A DNA stretch of 64,000 nt from Winogradskyella luteola (GCF_019203985.1 NZ_JAGSPD010000004.1:1-64000), one strand, 5' to 3'. Positions 44,097 through 53,615 are shown, numbered from the stretch's first letter. The notes: generated by a model from the sequence alone, not told the origin. Translations and numbers: made by a program.

Positions 44097-44123
44097 TGTT
44101 AATTTAATGTTACGTAATTGTTG
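44097..44123 (+). promoter_or_regulatory. 11-bp-phased TGTTA repeats upstream of the MORN-like gene
   Basis: TGTTA, TGTTA and TGTTG begin at 44097, 44108 and 44119, 11 bp apart. The last overlaps the -33 TTG of the promoter, as activator sites of PhoB-type regulators do. Confidence 0.45.
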
Positions 44124-44151
44124 TTTAAATGTAAAAATAATGTTATGTTTG
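44121..44151 (+). promoter_or_regulatory. promoter of the MORN-like secreted gene
   Basis: TTG at 44121-44123, a 20-bp spacer and TATGTTTG at 44144-44151 match the Bacteroidota consensus, 32 bp before the ATG at 44184. Confidence 0.6.
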
Positions 44152-44183
44152 TAAAGTAATTATTAATTAAAACCCAGATAGAC

Positions 44184-44543
44184 ATGAAAAAGATAGTTGT
44201 TTTACTTGTAATGATAAGCGTAGGTTTTACATATGCTCAAGAAGAAAGAACATTAAAATTAAATAAAGAGAAAGATTTAATTGAAGTGACATATTACCAC
44301 GATAACGGTGAGGTTAGTCAAACAGGCTATTATACAGTTGATGGTAAGTTACACGGTGAATGGTTGAGCTTTTGCCAAGAGGGAAACAAAATGGTTTCTG
44401 CAAAATACTACAATGGTAAAAAAGTAGGGAAATGGTTTTATTGGAGTGGTAATATCTTAAAAGAAGTTGATTACTCTAATAATGCTATAGCTAGTGTAAA
44501 CGAATGGACAAGTAATAAAACTTCAGTGGCTTCAAATGAATAG
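44184..44543 (+). CDS. secreted MORN-repeat (YwqK-like) protein, 119 aa
   Basis: Signal peptide (MKKIVVLLVMISVGFTYA) and two to three short repeats of the form NGEVSQTGYYTVDGKLHGEW / YYNGKKVGKWFYWSGN, the MORN-like unit found in YwqK-family proteins. Exported; role unknown. It has a consensus promoter, an upstream 11-bp-phased repeat and its own terminator, so it is a well-defined single-gene unit. Confidence 0.8.
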   Translation: MKKIVVLLVMISVGFTYAQEERTLKLNKEKDLIEVTYYHDNGEVSQTGYYTVDGKLHGEWLSFCQEGNKMVSAKYYNGKKVGKWFYWSGNILKEVDYSNNAIASVNEWTSNKTSVASNE

Positions 44544-44568
44544 AGTATACTGAAGCGATATTCCAATA

Positions 44569-44602
44569 AAAAAAGCATCCTAATCATTAGGATGCTTTTT
44601 TG
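44569..44602. terminator. terminator after the MORN-like gene
   Basis: AAAAGCATCCTAAT pairs with ATTAGGATGCTTTT around a single central C, with A and T runs at the sides. It serves both the plus-strand gene and the convergent lipoprotein gene. Confidence 0.85.
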
Positions 44603-44645
44603 TTTATAATTTGTGTGTTTTTAACTAAAAAACTCAATTAAGTTA

Positions 44646-45818
44646 TTAGTTCGCTGTCCAGTTTGCGCCCCAAGTTGCAAAATCAGTTCCAGTTGCATTT
44701 GCTGCATCTCCAAAAATTACATCAGCTTCGGTAAGTACGTTTTCTAAATCAGTAAGAACTACTGGAGTGTCCACACCAGTAAATGATATGTCAGTAACAG
44801 AAGTGTCACCGTCTAAAACTCCTTCGCTAGTTGCCTGACCTGGTTCGTCGTCTTGTATTACAAAACCACGTCCAAAATTACTTACCATAACATTAGAGAA
44901 TATTCCTCTAGAACCAGCACGTAGTCTAAATGCACGACCAGAATCGTTATCACCTATAACAGTAACATTAGTTACGTTTGGTGCAGAGAAATAACCACCT
45001 TCGTTAGAGAAATCTGTGTTAAATCCATCCATTTCAAACCCACTGTCATGACCTATACCTTCGTTTTGTATAACATATACATCTGTTAAAGAACCTGTAT
45101 AGCCTTCTGTCCAGTCAATAGAATCATCTTCTGCATCTGTAACTACTAAGTGACTTGCATTTACAGTACCACCAAAGAATTCGAAACCATCATCAGATCC
45201 TTTGAAGATTTGCACATAATCGATTATTGTTTCGCTACCTACAGCATAAAGTGATAATCCATTAAGCTCAGCATTACCATCAATAGCACCACCAACATAT
45301 TCTAAACGTACGTACTCTAGACGACCAGAGTTGTCGTTTGGTGTATTTCCACCATAAGATAAACCACCAACCTCTGTTGTTGCAGTATCCTCTGATCCAT
45401 CAGCAGTAGAATTGATAGGCGCTTTTCCGCATATTACAATTCCTCCCCAATCACCTGAACTTGGAGTGCCAGCGTTAGATGTAAATACTATTGGGTTTGA
45501 AGAAGTCCCCGCAGCATTAATTTGAGCACCAGGTAAAATAGCGATATAAGCATTAACACCAACTGGCGCAACTTTTATTTCTGCTCCAGCAGGAACTGTA
45601 AGCGTTGTGTTTTCAGCCATTAATAATGGGCCTGTGATTAAGTATTCTTCACTATTGCTTAAAGTTAAGTCTTCAGTAAATACACCACTAAGTTCAATTA
45701 CACCATCAGAAGTACTAGGATTGTTTGTAATGTTAATCACAATATCTGAAGTATCATCTCTCTCACATCCCATGAATGTCAATGCAAAAGAAAGTAGAAT
45801 TAATAAATTACGTTTCAT
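44646..45818 (-). CDS. surface lipoprotein with beta-helix repeats, 390 aa
   Basis: A lipobox (LTFMGC, C18) and a Gly/Asn/Asp-rich repetitive body (LEYVRLEYVGGAIDGNAELN, FFGGTVNASHLVVTDAEDD) predict a right-handed beta-helix lipoprotein. It is immediately downstream of a TonB-dependent receptor, as surface ligand-binding lipoproteins often are, and is probably the receptor's partner for substrate capture. Similar proteins are often labelled multidrug transporter in databases, which the sequence does not support. Confidence 0.78.
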   Translation of the reverse strand: MKRNLLILLSFALTFMGCERDDTSDIVINITNNPSTSDGVIELSGVFTEDLTLSNSEEYLITGPLLMAENTTLTVPAGAEIKVAPVGVNAYIAILPGAQINAAGTSSNPIVFTSNAGTPSSGDWGGIVICGKAPINSTADGSEDTATTEVGGLSYGGNTPNDNSGRLEYVRLEYVGGAIDGNAELNGLSLYAVGSETIIDYVQIFKGSDDGFEFFGGTVNASHLVVTDAEDDSIDWTEGYTGSLTDVYVIQNEGIGHDSGFEMDGFNTDFSNEGGYFSAPNVTNVTVIGDNDSGRAFRLRAGSRGIFSNVMVSNFGRGFVIQDDEPGQATSEGVLDGDTSVTDISFTGVDTPVVLTDLENVLTEADVIFGDAANATGTDFATWGANWTAN

Positions 45819-45854
45819 TTTTTTTAGAATTTAAATATTGAGTTATTGTTTTTA

Positions 45855-48677
45855 TTAAAATTTATATTTTAGAGAGAGTCCCATGTTTACACCTGCTTTG
45901 AATTCAGAAATAGTAATATCTCCACTACCGGTATCTTCTCTTACGAATGATATATTAGGATTTAATAAGTTTGAAGCAGAAACCGTGAGGTCTAATTTTT
46001 CTGATATTGGGCTATTCCATACAAAATTTAAAGCCGTAACACTTTTCTCTACGATGTTACCTAATTGTCCAGAACCTATAGAGTATATTCTGTCTGAGAA
46101 ATAAGAGCTTACAAGTGTTAGTCTTGGCTCATAATTCCCAAACTTTGGTTTATAAGTAAAATCAGCATTGAACACCCACTTTGAAGCTCCTTCAAGTTCT
46201 TCAGTGCTGCGGTCGAAAGACGTTGTAAATGTTCCTGATATATCTTTTAAATCTTGTTCTGTGAATAGGTAAGATCCGTTAAAACCAAAACTTAACAAGG
46301 TGTTTTCTTCATCGCGTAGAAGTAAATTTTTACGTAGTTCTACTTCTAATCCAAACACGTCTGCATTATTACCAGTTCTAAAATAACGCTGTGTACCAGT
46401 GGCATCAGCTGCAACAACTCTGTTTACAGGATCGTCAATACGTTTTGCAAATGCTGCTAGAGATAAAATTTCGTCAGAAGATACAAACCATTCATATTTT
46501 AAATCGAAATTATATATTTCTGAGTAGGTTGGGCCATTACCATCAGGACCACCTAATAAATCTGGATTACCACCGTATCTTAGTGTTACATCCTCATAAA
46601 CAAATGGTGCAACCTCCTTAAATTCTGGTATAGATGCAGTTTTACTGAATGAAAATCTTAAATTAGAATCATCATTTAAGGCATACTTAATATTAAAACT
46701 TGGTAATATAATAGTTTCTGATACTGATCTAACACCAGGGTCATTAGGAGGAATGTTAATTACATCATATTCAATTTCCTGCTCAAAATACTCTAAACGA
46801 ACACCAGGAACCAACAACCATTTTTCACCTAAATTAATTTCGGCATTAGCATAACCTGCATTAACGGTCAATAAACCATTGTAAGTGTTTTCTGGTAAAC
46901 CAGGAACATTGGTATTGCCTATTTCGTTACTAATAGGATTAAGTACAATAGTGCTAAAAAGACCTTGACCTTCTTCGGTACTTATATTATTGACATTGAA
47001 TATTGAATTAAGATCATTAACATCTAATACAGGGTTGTTCTCTTTGTCTATAATTTGGTAACCATATCTAATACTATTAAATATTCTCTTTTTTCTACGA
47101 CCATTGTAACCAATATTGAACGTAAAGTTTTCTGAAACCTCCTTTTCAAAATTTAAGAAACTACTATACTCGTTGTCCTCAATAGTTTGAAAAAATCGTT
47201 GATTATCAAATGGAATATTATCGTAGAATATAGGATTTGTAGTTTGGTCATTGTCTAAAGCAAACTGATAGTTTTCAAAAGAAAAACGTTTTCTGTCTGG
47301 TTCATCAGATAAAACTTTGTTGTAACCAAAGCCCCAAGTTACTTCTATACCATCGTCATCAGACGATTTATGTGTTCCCAATAATTGGTTTACAAAAACC
47401 ATATCTTGGTTAAATCTACCGTTAATGGTAAAGAACCCTAGTCCATTTGGGTCTACACTTGCAATATCGTCACGATTAAACCCACGACCTTGAGTACCAT
47501 AATAGCCTACTTCATCACTTGAACTATTTATAAATAATGAGCTATACTTTAATGAATTTTGATTATCAATTTTAAAATCCAAATTCAGCATACCCGTGGT
47601 ATTGGTACTATAATTGTACTCCTCTACATTTGGATAATCTACCTTTAGTACATTGGTAAAATCTCTTGCGATGCCTTCTCTGTATTCAAAGCCATTAGAG
47701 AACCCTAAAGTAGCAAATACACTCAATCGCATATCATTTTCAAAGTCAAAAGAATAACCTCCAGATATAGAGCCATTAAGGTTAATTGGTGATTCACCTT
47801 GCTGAGGATCGACAGGGTGCGACAATACTACAGCAAATGGATTGTTGTTGTAACGGTTATAATATCCAAAGAAACTTGCTCCATCATTTCTAACAAATGT
47901 TTCTCCAGCAGCATTAGAGTTCACACCACTACCTAGTGATATGTTTAAAAAACCACTACCATTATATTCCTTAGAGTTGATATTCACATTACCTGCTGCG
48001 AAATCTCCATAAAAATTAGGAGTATAAGCTTTACTTACCGAAATATTCTCAATAATATCTGTTGAAAATAAGTCTAAGTCGATATTCTTTTTGTTTACAT
48101 CAGTAGAAGGTAACGATAGTCCATTCATAGTTGTGTTTTGGTATCTGTCACCTAGACCTCTAACGTATACTTCACTTGAACTTTCTTGTTTAGAGATCCC
48201 CGAAATTTTAGATACAGCTGCTGCTGCATCACCAATACCTTTTCTAGATAACTCAACAGCACCAATACTTTGCTTTATTTCCACAGCTTTCTTTTGGTCC
48301 AATAGTAATGCCGCTTCACTTTCTTTACGAGTAGTCGTTGTAATAACTACTTCCTCTAGACTAGCTGCACTAGCTCCCATGGGCACATTGATTGTTGTAA
48401 CTTTACCAGCAACAACATCAGCTTTAATTTCTTGTGTTTCGTAACCTACAAAACTAAATATCAAGGTGTAAGTACCTGGCGCTAGTTCAGCGAATTGGTA
48501 TAAACCATCTATATCACTGGTCGTACCTGTTGTGGTGCCTTTAATAAGGATGTTTGCGAACGGTAAAGGCTCGTTATTATATTCCTTATCTGTTAGCTTA
48601 CCAACGATAGAACCTGTATTTTGAGCAAAGGTTATCGCCGTAGTTAATAGTATGAGTATGAATTGTAAATTTCTCAT
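45855..48677 (-). CDS. TonB-dependent receptor, 940 aa
   Basis: From the ATG at 48677: signal peptide (to about residue 19), a carboxypeptidase-D-like regulatory domain (about 22-105, GSIVGKLTDKEYNNEPLPFA), a plug (IGDAAAAVSKISGISKQESS, then EVYVRGLGDRYQNTTMNG) and a 22-strand-type barrel ending in an aromatic/hydrophobic strand (LSLKYKF). The frame extends to 48737 but the added residues precede the signal sequence. It imports an unknown substrate across the outer membrane with its lipoprotein partner. An 11-bp-phased repeat upstream hints at phosphate-type control. Confidence 0.92.
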   Translation of the reverse strand: MRNLQFILILLTTAITFAQNTGSIVGKLTDKEYNNEPLPFANILIKGTTTGTTSDIDGLYQFAELAPGTYTLIFSFVGYETQEIKADVVAGKVTTINVPMGASAASLEEVVITTTTRKESEAALLLDQKKAVEIKQSIGAVELSRKGIGDAAAAVSKISGISKQESSSEVYVRGLGDRYQNTTMNGLSLPSTDVNKKNIDLDLFSTDIIENISVSKAYTPNFYGDFAAGNVNINSKEYNGSGFLNISLGSGVNSNAAGETFVRNDGASFFGYYNRYNNNPFAVVLSHPVDPQQGESPINLNGSISGGYSFDFENDMRLSVFATLGFSNGFEYREGIARDFTNVLKVDYPNVEEYNYSTNTTGMLNLDFKIDNQNSLKYSSLFINSSSDEVGYYGTQGRGFNRDDIASVDPNGLGFFTINGRFNQDMVFVNQLLGTHKSSDDDGIEVTWGFGYNKVLSDEPDRKRFSFENYQFALDNDQTTNPIFYDNIPFDNQRFFQTIEDNEYSSFLNFEKEVSENFTFNIGYNGRRKKRIFNSIRYGYQIIDKENNPVLDVNDLNSIFNVNNISTEEGQGLFSTIVLNPISNEIGNTNVPGLPENTYNGLLTVNAGYANAEINLGEKWLLVPGVRLEYFEQEIEYDVINIPPNDPGVRSVSETIILPSFNIKYALNDDSNLRFSFSKTASIPEFKEVAPFVYEDVTLRYGGNPDLLGGPDGNGPTYSEIYNFDLKYEWFVSSDEILSLAAFAKRIDDPVNRVVAADATGTQRYFRTGNNADVFGLEVELRKNLLLRDEENTLLSFGFNGSYLFTEQDLKDISGTFTTSFDRSTEELEGASKWVFNADFTYKPKFGNYEPRLTLVSSYFSDRIYSIGSGQLGNIVEKSVTALNFVWNSPISEKLDLTVSASNLLNPNISFVREDTGSGDITISEFKAGVNMGLSLKYKF

Positions 48678-48987
48678 CAGTTTTTTAAAATTGCTGCTGC
48701 AAAGAAACAGCGATATCATTTGTTTCAGGTTATACAAAAATTAAAGATTTGTAACTAAAATGTTAGCTTACTGTTAGTTTAGTATTAACTGAATTTATGG
48801 TAAGGAAACAATTTGTTAACATTGGTTTTTTAATAATGTACCTAATCTTTTTGCAACCAACTCTATAGCAAATTATCTATCTTGCATACTTTAAACATTT
48901 GGACTATGCCTCTAGTGACAGGTATTTTGTTCTAACTGTAAAAAACAACAACAACAAATTATATCTAACAGATAAAAATTAATATAG
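48678..48987. other. divergent intergenic region between the TonB receptor and dgt
   Basis: About 310 bp, AT-rich, with the phased repeat at 48761-48787 serving the receptor side. I found no small ORF or structured RNA. No exact TAnnTTTG box was found for either gene (TAATTTTTG near 48736-48744 on the minus strand is one base too long). Confidence 0.4.
48761..48787. promoter_or_regulatory. 11-bp-phased TGTTA repeats upstream of the TonB receptor
   Basis: TGTTA (48761), TGTTA (48772) and TATTA (48783) are exactly 11 bp apart, 84-110 bp before the receptor start. The layout is the same as upstream of the PiT gene and the MORN-like gene. Confidence 0.45.
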
Positions 48988-50328
48988 ATGAATTGGGAGC
49001 AATTACTATCCTTAAAACGCTATGGAGACACTAATAAAAGACTAAGAAAAGAGCAGGACGAAAGCCGTTTGGGTTTTGAGGTAGATTATGACCGAATTAT
49101 ATTTTCCTCAGAGTTTAGAGGGCTTCAAGACAAAACTCAGGTTGTACCTTTGTCTAAAACCGATTTTGTACACACGCGTCTAACCCACAGTTTAGAAGTA
49201 AGTGTTGTCGGTAGGTCTTTAGGGAGAAAGGTCGGGCGACTTTTATTAGAAAAGCATCCACATTTAGAAAGCATTCACGGCTACAAAATGAATGATTTTG
49301 GTGCCATAGTAGCTGCGGCAGCTTTAGCACACGATATTGGTAATCCACCCTTTGGGCATTCTGGTGAGAAATCGATTGGAGCTTATTTTAAAGATGGAAA
49401 TGGAGCAAAGTTCAAAAGTTATTTGTCTGATAAGGAATATCAAGATTTGTGTGATTTTGAAGGCAATGCCAATGGATTTAAAATTCTTACTGAAAGTCGT
49501 GAGGGTAGAGAAGGTGGGCTCCGCTTAAGCTATGCTACTTTGGGTGCTTTTATAAAATACCCAAAAGAATCGCTTCCTAAAAGGCCAACACAGCATATTA
49601 TAGACAAGAAATATGGCTTCTTTCAAAGTGAAAAAGACATGTTTTCTAATGTCGCTTTAGAACTAGGTTTAACGAAACGAAGTGATGATTATTTAAGTTT
49701 TCATAGGCATCCTTTGGCATTTTTGGTTGAAGCTGCCGATGATATATGCTACACAATTATCGATTTTGAAGATGGTATTAACTTAGGGCTTATCCAAGAA
49801 GAATATGCCTTAGAGTATCTTACCAATTTAGTGAGACCTAGAATTAAAACCGAAAACTATAACGCATTAAGAACTACTGAAGATCGCATTAGTTATTTGC
49901 GAGCATTGGCGATTGGAACTTTGATAGATGAATCTGCCTCGCTTTTTATGAAGCACGAAGAAGCCATTTTAGCAGGTAGATTTGAAACCGCTTTGTTAGA
50001 TGTTAGCCAATATAAAGCACAGATTAAGGACATTATAGATTTAAGCGTAAAGAATGTGTATCGCTCAAAAGATGTTATTGATAAAGAAATTTCTGGTTAT
50101 GAGATTTTAAATCAGTTGTTAAACACCTATGGTAAAATGGCTTATAATTATACGAAGGGAAATATGTCTAGTTACGATAAGCTATTGTTTAACGCACTGC
50201 CAAAAACATTAAAGTTTACAAATGATTCACTTTATCAAAATCTATTGGCGGTTTGTCTTTATATTTCCAAATTATCAGATACCAATGCGATGTTGTTGCA
50301 CCAAAAACTAAAAGGCAATATTTTTTAA
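48988..50328 (+). CDS. dgt: deoxyguanosinetriphosphate triphosphohydrolase, 446 aa
   Basis: HD-domain dNTPase: HTRLTHSLEVSVVGR and AALAHDIGNPPFGHSGE give the H...HD...D metal site, followed by the family's conserved EAADDICYTIIDFEDG. It releases triphosphate from dGTP and balances dNTP pools. Typical length. Single gene. Confidence 0.94.
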   Translation: MNWEQLLSLKRYGDTNKRLRKEQDESRLGFEVDYDRIIFSSEFRGLQDKTQVVPLSKTDFVHTRLTHSLEVSVVGRSLGRKVGRLLLEKHPHLESIHGYKMNDFGAIVAAAALAHDIGNPPFGHSGEKSIGAYFKDGNGAKFKSYLSDKEYQDLCDFEGNANGFKILTESREGREGGLRLSYATLGAFIKYPKESLPKRPTQHIIDKKYGFFQSEKDMFSNVALELGLTKRSDDYLSFHRHPLAFLVEAADDICYTIIDFEDGINLGLIQEEYALEYLTNLVRPRIKTENYNALRTTEDRISYLRALAIGTLIDESASLFMKHEEAILAGRFETALLDVSQYKAQIKDIIDLSVKNVYRSKDVIDKEISGYEILNQLLNTYGKMAYNYTKGNMSSYDKLLFNALPKTLKFTNDSLYQNLLAVCLYISKLSDTNAMLLHQKLKGNIF

Positions 50329-50415
50329 ATTGCATTTCATCGAATAATTTTGTTTTTTAACGGATAATTGTTTTTATTTACTTTATAATCAGCCCTCAAC
50401 CAAAATACCCTACTT

Positions 50416-50586
50416 ATGAGAAATAATATACTTGGAGGCTTAGTCATTTTTATGGTTGTATTGACTTGCCTATTAATGCTAGACGACATTTCTAACACTC
50501 AAAAGCAACCTTCTGTTGAAGATACTGCTCAAGTAGAGCAAATTGAAAATAAAGCTGATTTAGCTATTGTTGAGACTGAAGATTAA
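50416..50586 (+). CDS. small membrane-anchored protein, 56 aa
   Basis: MRNNILGGLVIFMVVLTCLL gives one N-terminal hydrophobic segment, followed by an acidic tail of about 30 residues (QPSVEDTAQVEQIENKADLA). It is either a signal anchor or a lipoprotein-like export signal (LTC). The stop overlaps the 3' end of dxs by 27 bp in convergent orientation. No family recognised. Confidence 0.5.
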   Translation: MRNNILGGLVIFMVVLTCLLMLDDISNTQKQPSVEDTAQVEQIENKADLAIVETED

Positions 50587-52344
50587 GTTTTCAACTTTCT
50601 TTTTTATAGATTCTGTATCCAATTTTTGAAGTTGCTTTAATTGGTCTGTGGCACCATGCTCTATAAACTGATCTTCAATGCCCAAGGTATGGATTTTATG
50701 ACTGTAGTTGTTGGCGTTTGCAAAAGCAATAATAGAACTGCCAAAGCCCCCAATAATTGCGCCGTCCTCAATGGTTACTATAGCTTCGTAATGTTTAAAA
50801 ATTTGATGTAGCAAATCTTCATCCAAAGGTTTTACAAATTGCATATCGTAATGCCCAATAACATCCTTAGGTTCTATAGAAGCAATTACATCTTCAGCAG
50901 TTTTTGCCATTGTTCCTAATGAAAGTATGGCGAGTCTGTTCCCTTTTTTTAAACAGATGCCTTTTCCAATTTCAATACTCTCAAAAGGTAGTTTCCAATC
51001 TAAAAGATGACCTCTTCCTCTGGGATAACGAATGGCAATAGGAAAATCAATACCTTGTTGAGCGGTGTACATAATATTGCGAAGTGCAATGGCATCCCTT
51101 GGCGCAAAAATTACCATATTAGGAATACAGTTTAAGTATGCTAAGTCAAACACTCCATGATGCGTTGCGCCATCTTCACCTACCAAACCAGCTCTGTCCA
51201 AACAGAAAATAACAGGAAGATTTTGCAAAGCCACATCATGTATCACTTGATCATAAGCACGCTGCAAAAATGTAGAATAGATATTACAAAACGGAATCAT
51301 ACCTTGTGTAGCCATTCCTGCTGCCAGTGTAACAGCATGTTGCTCGGCTATGCCAACATCAAAAGCACGTTCAGGAATTTCTTCCATCATATATTTTAAA
51401 GAACTACCTGTTGGCATCGCTGGTGTAATGCCAATAATTTTTTTGTTTTTAAGAGCAAGCTCAACAATAGTTTCTCCAAAAACATCTTGATACTTTGGTG
51501 CTTGTTGGCTAGAACCTGATTTGGCATGAAGTTCACCGGTTTTAGCATCAAACTTTCCTGGAGCATGGTACTTGATTTGATTTTCTTCAGCTTGCTTTAA
51601 ACCTTTGCCCTTTATGGTAATGACGTGCAGAAACTTTGGCCCCTTTACCGATTTTAAACGTTCTAATTCTGAAATTAACAATGGCAAATCATGACCATCA
51701 ATAGGGCCAGAGTAATCAAAATTTAAGGCTTCAAAAATATTATCTTGTTTTTCGGTGCCTTTTTTTACATTGGTTAAATATTGTTTTAAAGCACCAACAC
51801 TTGGGTCGATACCAATGGCATTATCATTTAAAATCACCAATAAGTTGGCATCTGTAACCCCAGCATGATTTAAACCTTCAAACGCCATTCCGCTGGCAAT
51901 CGAAGCATCACCGATTATGGCGACATGATGTTTGTCTTCGCCCTTTAGCTGCGAGGCTATAGCCATACCTAAAGCAGCTGAAATTGAAGTAGATGAATGT
52001 CCAACACCAAAAGTGTCATAGTCGCTTTCGCTACGTTTAGGAAAACCACTAATACCATTAAGTTGTCTATTGGTTTCAAAAATGGCTTTACGACCAGTTA
52101 ATATTTTATGCCCGTAAGCTTGGTGGCCAACATCCCAAATCAATAAATCTTCGGGTGTATTAAACACATAATGCAAGGCAATAGTTAGCTCCACAACACC
52201 GAGACTGGCACCCAAATGCCCTTCTTTTGTAGCAACAATATTGATAATGAACTCCCGAAGTTCTTTAGCAAGATGAGGTAAATCTTCTGGCTTAAGTTGG
52301 CGAAGCTCTTTGGGTAGGTTGATATGTTTTAGAATTTTTTTCAT
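50560..52344 (-). CDS. dxs: 1-deoxy-D-xylulose-5-phosphate synthase, 594 aa
   Basis: First step of the MEP isoprenoid pathway: condenses pyruvate and glyceraldehyde 3-phosphate with thiamine diphosphate. The cofactor-binding GDASIASGMAFEGLNHAG, the transketolase-type domain (GIAEQHAVTLAAGMA) and the C-terminal domain (LSLGTMAKTAEDVI) occur in order. Length is slightly short but normal for Bacteroidota. Confidence 0.95.
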   Translation of the reverse strand: MKKILKHINLPKELRQLKPEDLPHLAKELREFIINIVATKEGHLGASLGVVELTIALHYVFNTPEDLLIWDVGHQAYGHKILTGRKAIFETNRQLNGISGFPKRSESDYDTFGVGHSSTSISAALGMAIASQLKGEDKHHVAIIGDASIASGMAFEGLNHAGVTDANLLVILNDNAIGIDPSVGALKQYLTNVKKGTEKQDNIFEALNFDYSGPIDGHDLPLLISELERLKSVKGPKFLHVITIKGKGLKQAEENQIKYHAPGKFDAKTGELHAKSGSSQQAPKYQDVFGETIVELALKNKKIIGITPAMPTGSSLKYMMEEIPERAFDVGIAEQHAVTLAAGMATQGMIPFCNIYSTFLQRAYDQVIHDVALQNLPVIFCLDRAGLVGEDGATHHGVFDLAYLNCIPNMVIFAPRDAIALRNIMYTAQQGIDFPIAIRYPRGRGHLLDWKLPFESIEIGKGICLKKGNRLAILSLGTMAKTAEDVIASIEPKDVIGHYDMQFVKPLDEDLLHQIFKHYEAIVTIEDGAIIGGFGSSIIAFANANNYSHKIHTLGIEDQFIEHGATDQLKQLQKLDTESIKKKVENLIFSLNNS

Positions 52345-52409
52345 CCAAATACAAATGTACCATTTTGCAATTGTATTTTTTATTCAAATAGAATCGTATT
52401 TTTACAACA

Positions 52410-52859
52410 ATGATTAACCCATTTGACGATATCTATTTTATGCGAAAAGCACTTCAGGAAGCTGAGTTGGCTTTTGAAAAAGGTGAAATACCAGTCGGCG
52501 CTATTATTGTTGTTAAAGACAGGATCATCGCGAGAACACATAACCTTACGGAGCTTTTAAATGATGTTACGGCACATGCAGAAATGCAGGCCATTACATC
52601 GGCAGCTAATTTTTTGGGAGGTAAATATCTAACGAGCTGTACGCTTTACGTAACTTTAGAACCTTGCCAAATGTGTGCTGGTGCTTTGTATTGGAGCCAA
52701 ATTGCCAAAATTGTCTATGCGGCTTCAGATGAGCAGCGTGGGTTCAAAACTTTAGGGACTAAATTACATCCTAAAACAGAAGTGGTGAGTGGAGTTTTAG
52801 CAGAAGAAGCTTCTGCACTAATGAAACGTTTTTTTATTGAAAGGCGTAATTTGAATTAA
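52410..52859 (+). CDS. tadA: tRNA adenosine(34) deaminase, 149 aa
   Basis: HAEMQAI supplies the zinc-binding histidine and catalytic glutamate; PCQMCAGAL supplies the two cysteines. The opening MRKALQEAELAFEKGEIPVGA is typical of TadA, which makes inosine at the wobble base of tRNA-Arg. Divergent from dxs; the next gene follows by 11 bp. Confidence 0.92.
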   Translation: MINPFDDIYFMRKALQEAELAFEKGEIPVGAIIVVKDRIIARTHNLTELLNDVTAHAEMQAITSAANFLGGKYLTSCTLYVTLEPCQMCAGALYWSQIAKIVYAASDEQRGFKTLGTKLHPKTEVVSGVLAEEASALMKRFFIERRNLN

Positions 52860-52870
52860 AATTATAATAG

Positions 52871-53323
52871 ATGAACAAACTTTTTGCAATATTAATTTTC
52901 CTATTTGTACTAAACTGTAAATCAACAGAAAATCAAGCGAAAATGATGAAAGAAGATGTAGTTTTAATTGGTAAGGGTAATCTATATGGATCTGGTGCCG
53001 AAGGTGTGGAAAAACAAAATTTAGTTATTTCTAACCCGCAAGAATGGAAAACGTTACTAGAAAAATTAAATTCAGTAAATAATGTTTCTAACGGTTTCTC
53101 TGAAACTAAAATAGATTTTTCAAAGTATGATATTATTGCTGTTTTTGATGCCGTGAAAACAACTGGTGGCCACACTTTAGATATAGATGTTAAAATCAAT
53201 TCTGAAAATACAGTGGTTGAGGTGCTGCGAAAATCTCCCGTGGGTATGGCTACAACTGCAATGACGCAGCCTTATTATATTGCTAAAATCCCAAAACGTA
53301 AGTTGCCAATAGTATTTGAGTGA
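52871..53323 (+). CDS. PrcB-C-domain lipoprotein-like protein, 150 aa
   Basis: The N-terminus has a lipobox-type end (LFVLNC, C16). The C-terminal half matches the PrcB family (VFDAVKTTGGHTLDI, then MTQPYYIAKIPK), known from a subunit of a spirochaete protease complex. No protease gene lies nearby, so the role here is open. It follows tadA closely and shares its terminator. Confidence 0.7.
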   Translation: MNKLFAILIFLFVLNCKSTENQAKMMKEDVVLIGKGNLYGSGAEGVEKQNLVISNPQEWKTLLEKLNSVNNVSNGFSETKIDFSKYDIIAVFDAVKTTGGHTLDIDVKINSENTVVEVLRKSPVGMATTAMTQPYYIAKIPKRKLPIVFE

Positions 53324-53348
53324 AATGGCTTTCCGTTTTCATAGAAAT

Positions 53349-53373
53349 AAAAAACGCCCAACCAAAGGTTGAG
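53349..53373. terminator. terminator between the PrcB-like and cold-shock genes
   Basis: AACGCCCAACC and GGTTGAGCGTT form a stem with one mismatch around AAA, preceded by an A run. It lies between convergent genes. Confidence 0.75.
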
Positions 53374-53398
53374 CGTTGAAACTTTGTAAGATATATAC

Positions 53399-53590
53399 TT
53401 ATAGTACCTGCACATTTGCAGCTACCATTCCTTTTCGTCCTTCTTCTTCTGTGTACTCTACATTGTCACCTTCGCGTAATTCTACGCCATTAAGGTTTGA
53501 TACGTGTACGAAGATGTCTTTTCCTGTTTCTTCGTTGGTAATGAATCCAAATCCTTTTGAATCATTGAAAAATTTAACTGTTCCAGTCAT
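53399..53590 (-). CDS. cold-shock protein (CspA family), 63 aa
   Basis: A single cold-shock domain with both RNA-binding motifs: KGFGFI (RNP1) and DIFVHVS (RNP2). It binds single-stranded RNA/DNA and melts mRNA structure. The minus-strand promoter box (TATCTTTG) is at 53616-53623. The usual short length and full motif set are present. Confidence 0.95.
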   Translation of the reverse strand: MTGTVKFFNDSKGFGFITNEETGKDIFVHVSNLNGVELREGDNVEYTEEEGRKGMVAANVQVL

Positions 53591-53615
53591 TATAAAATAA
53601 ATAAAAATTAAAGTG

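Noticed and set aside
48944..48957. AAC-repeat run (AACAACAACAACAA) before dgt as a microsatellite or regulatory repeat
   Set aside because: Too short and low-complexity; such runs are common in AT-rich leaders.
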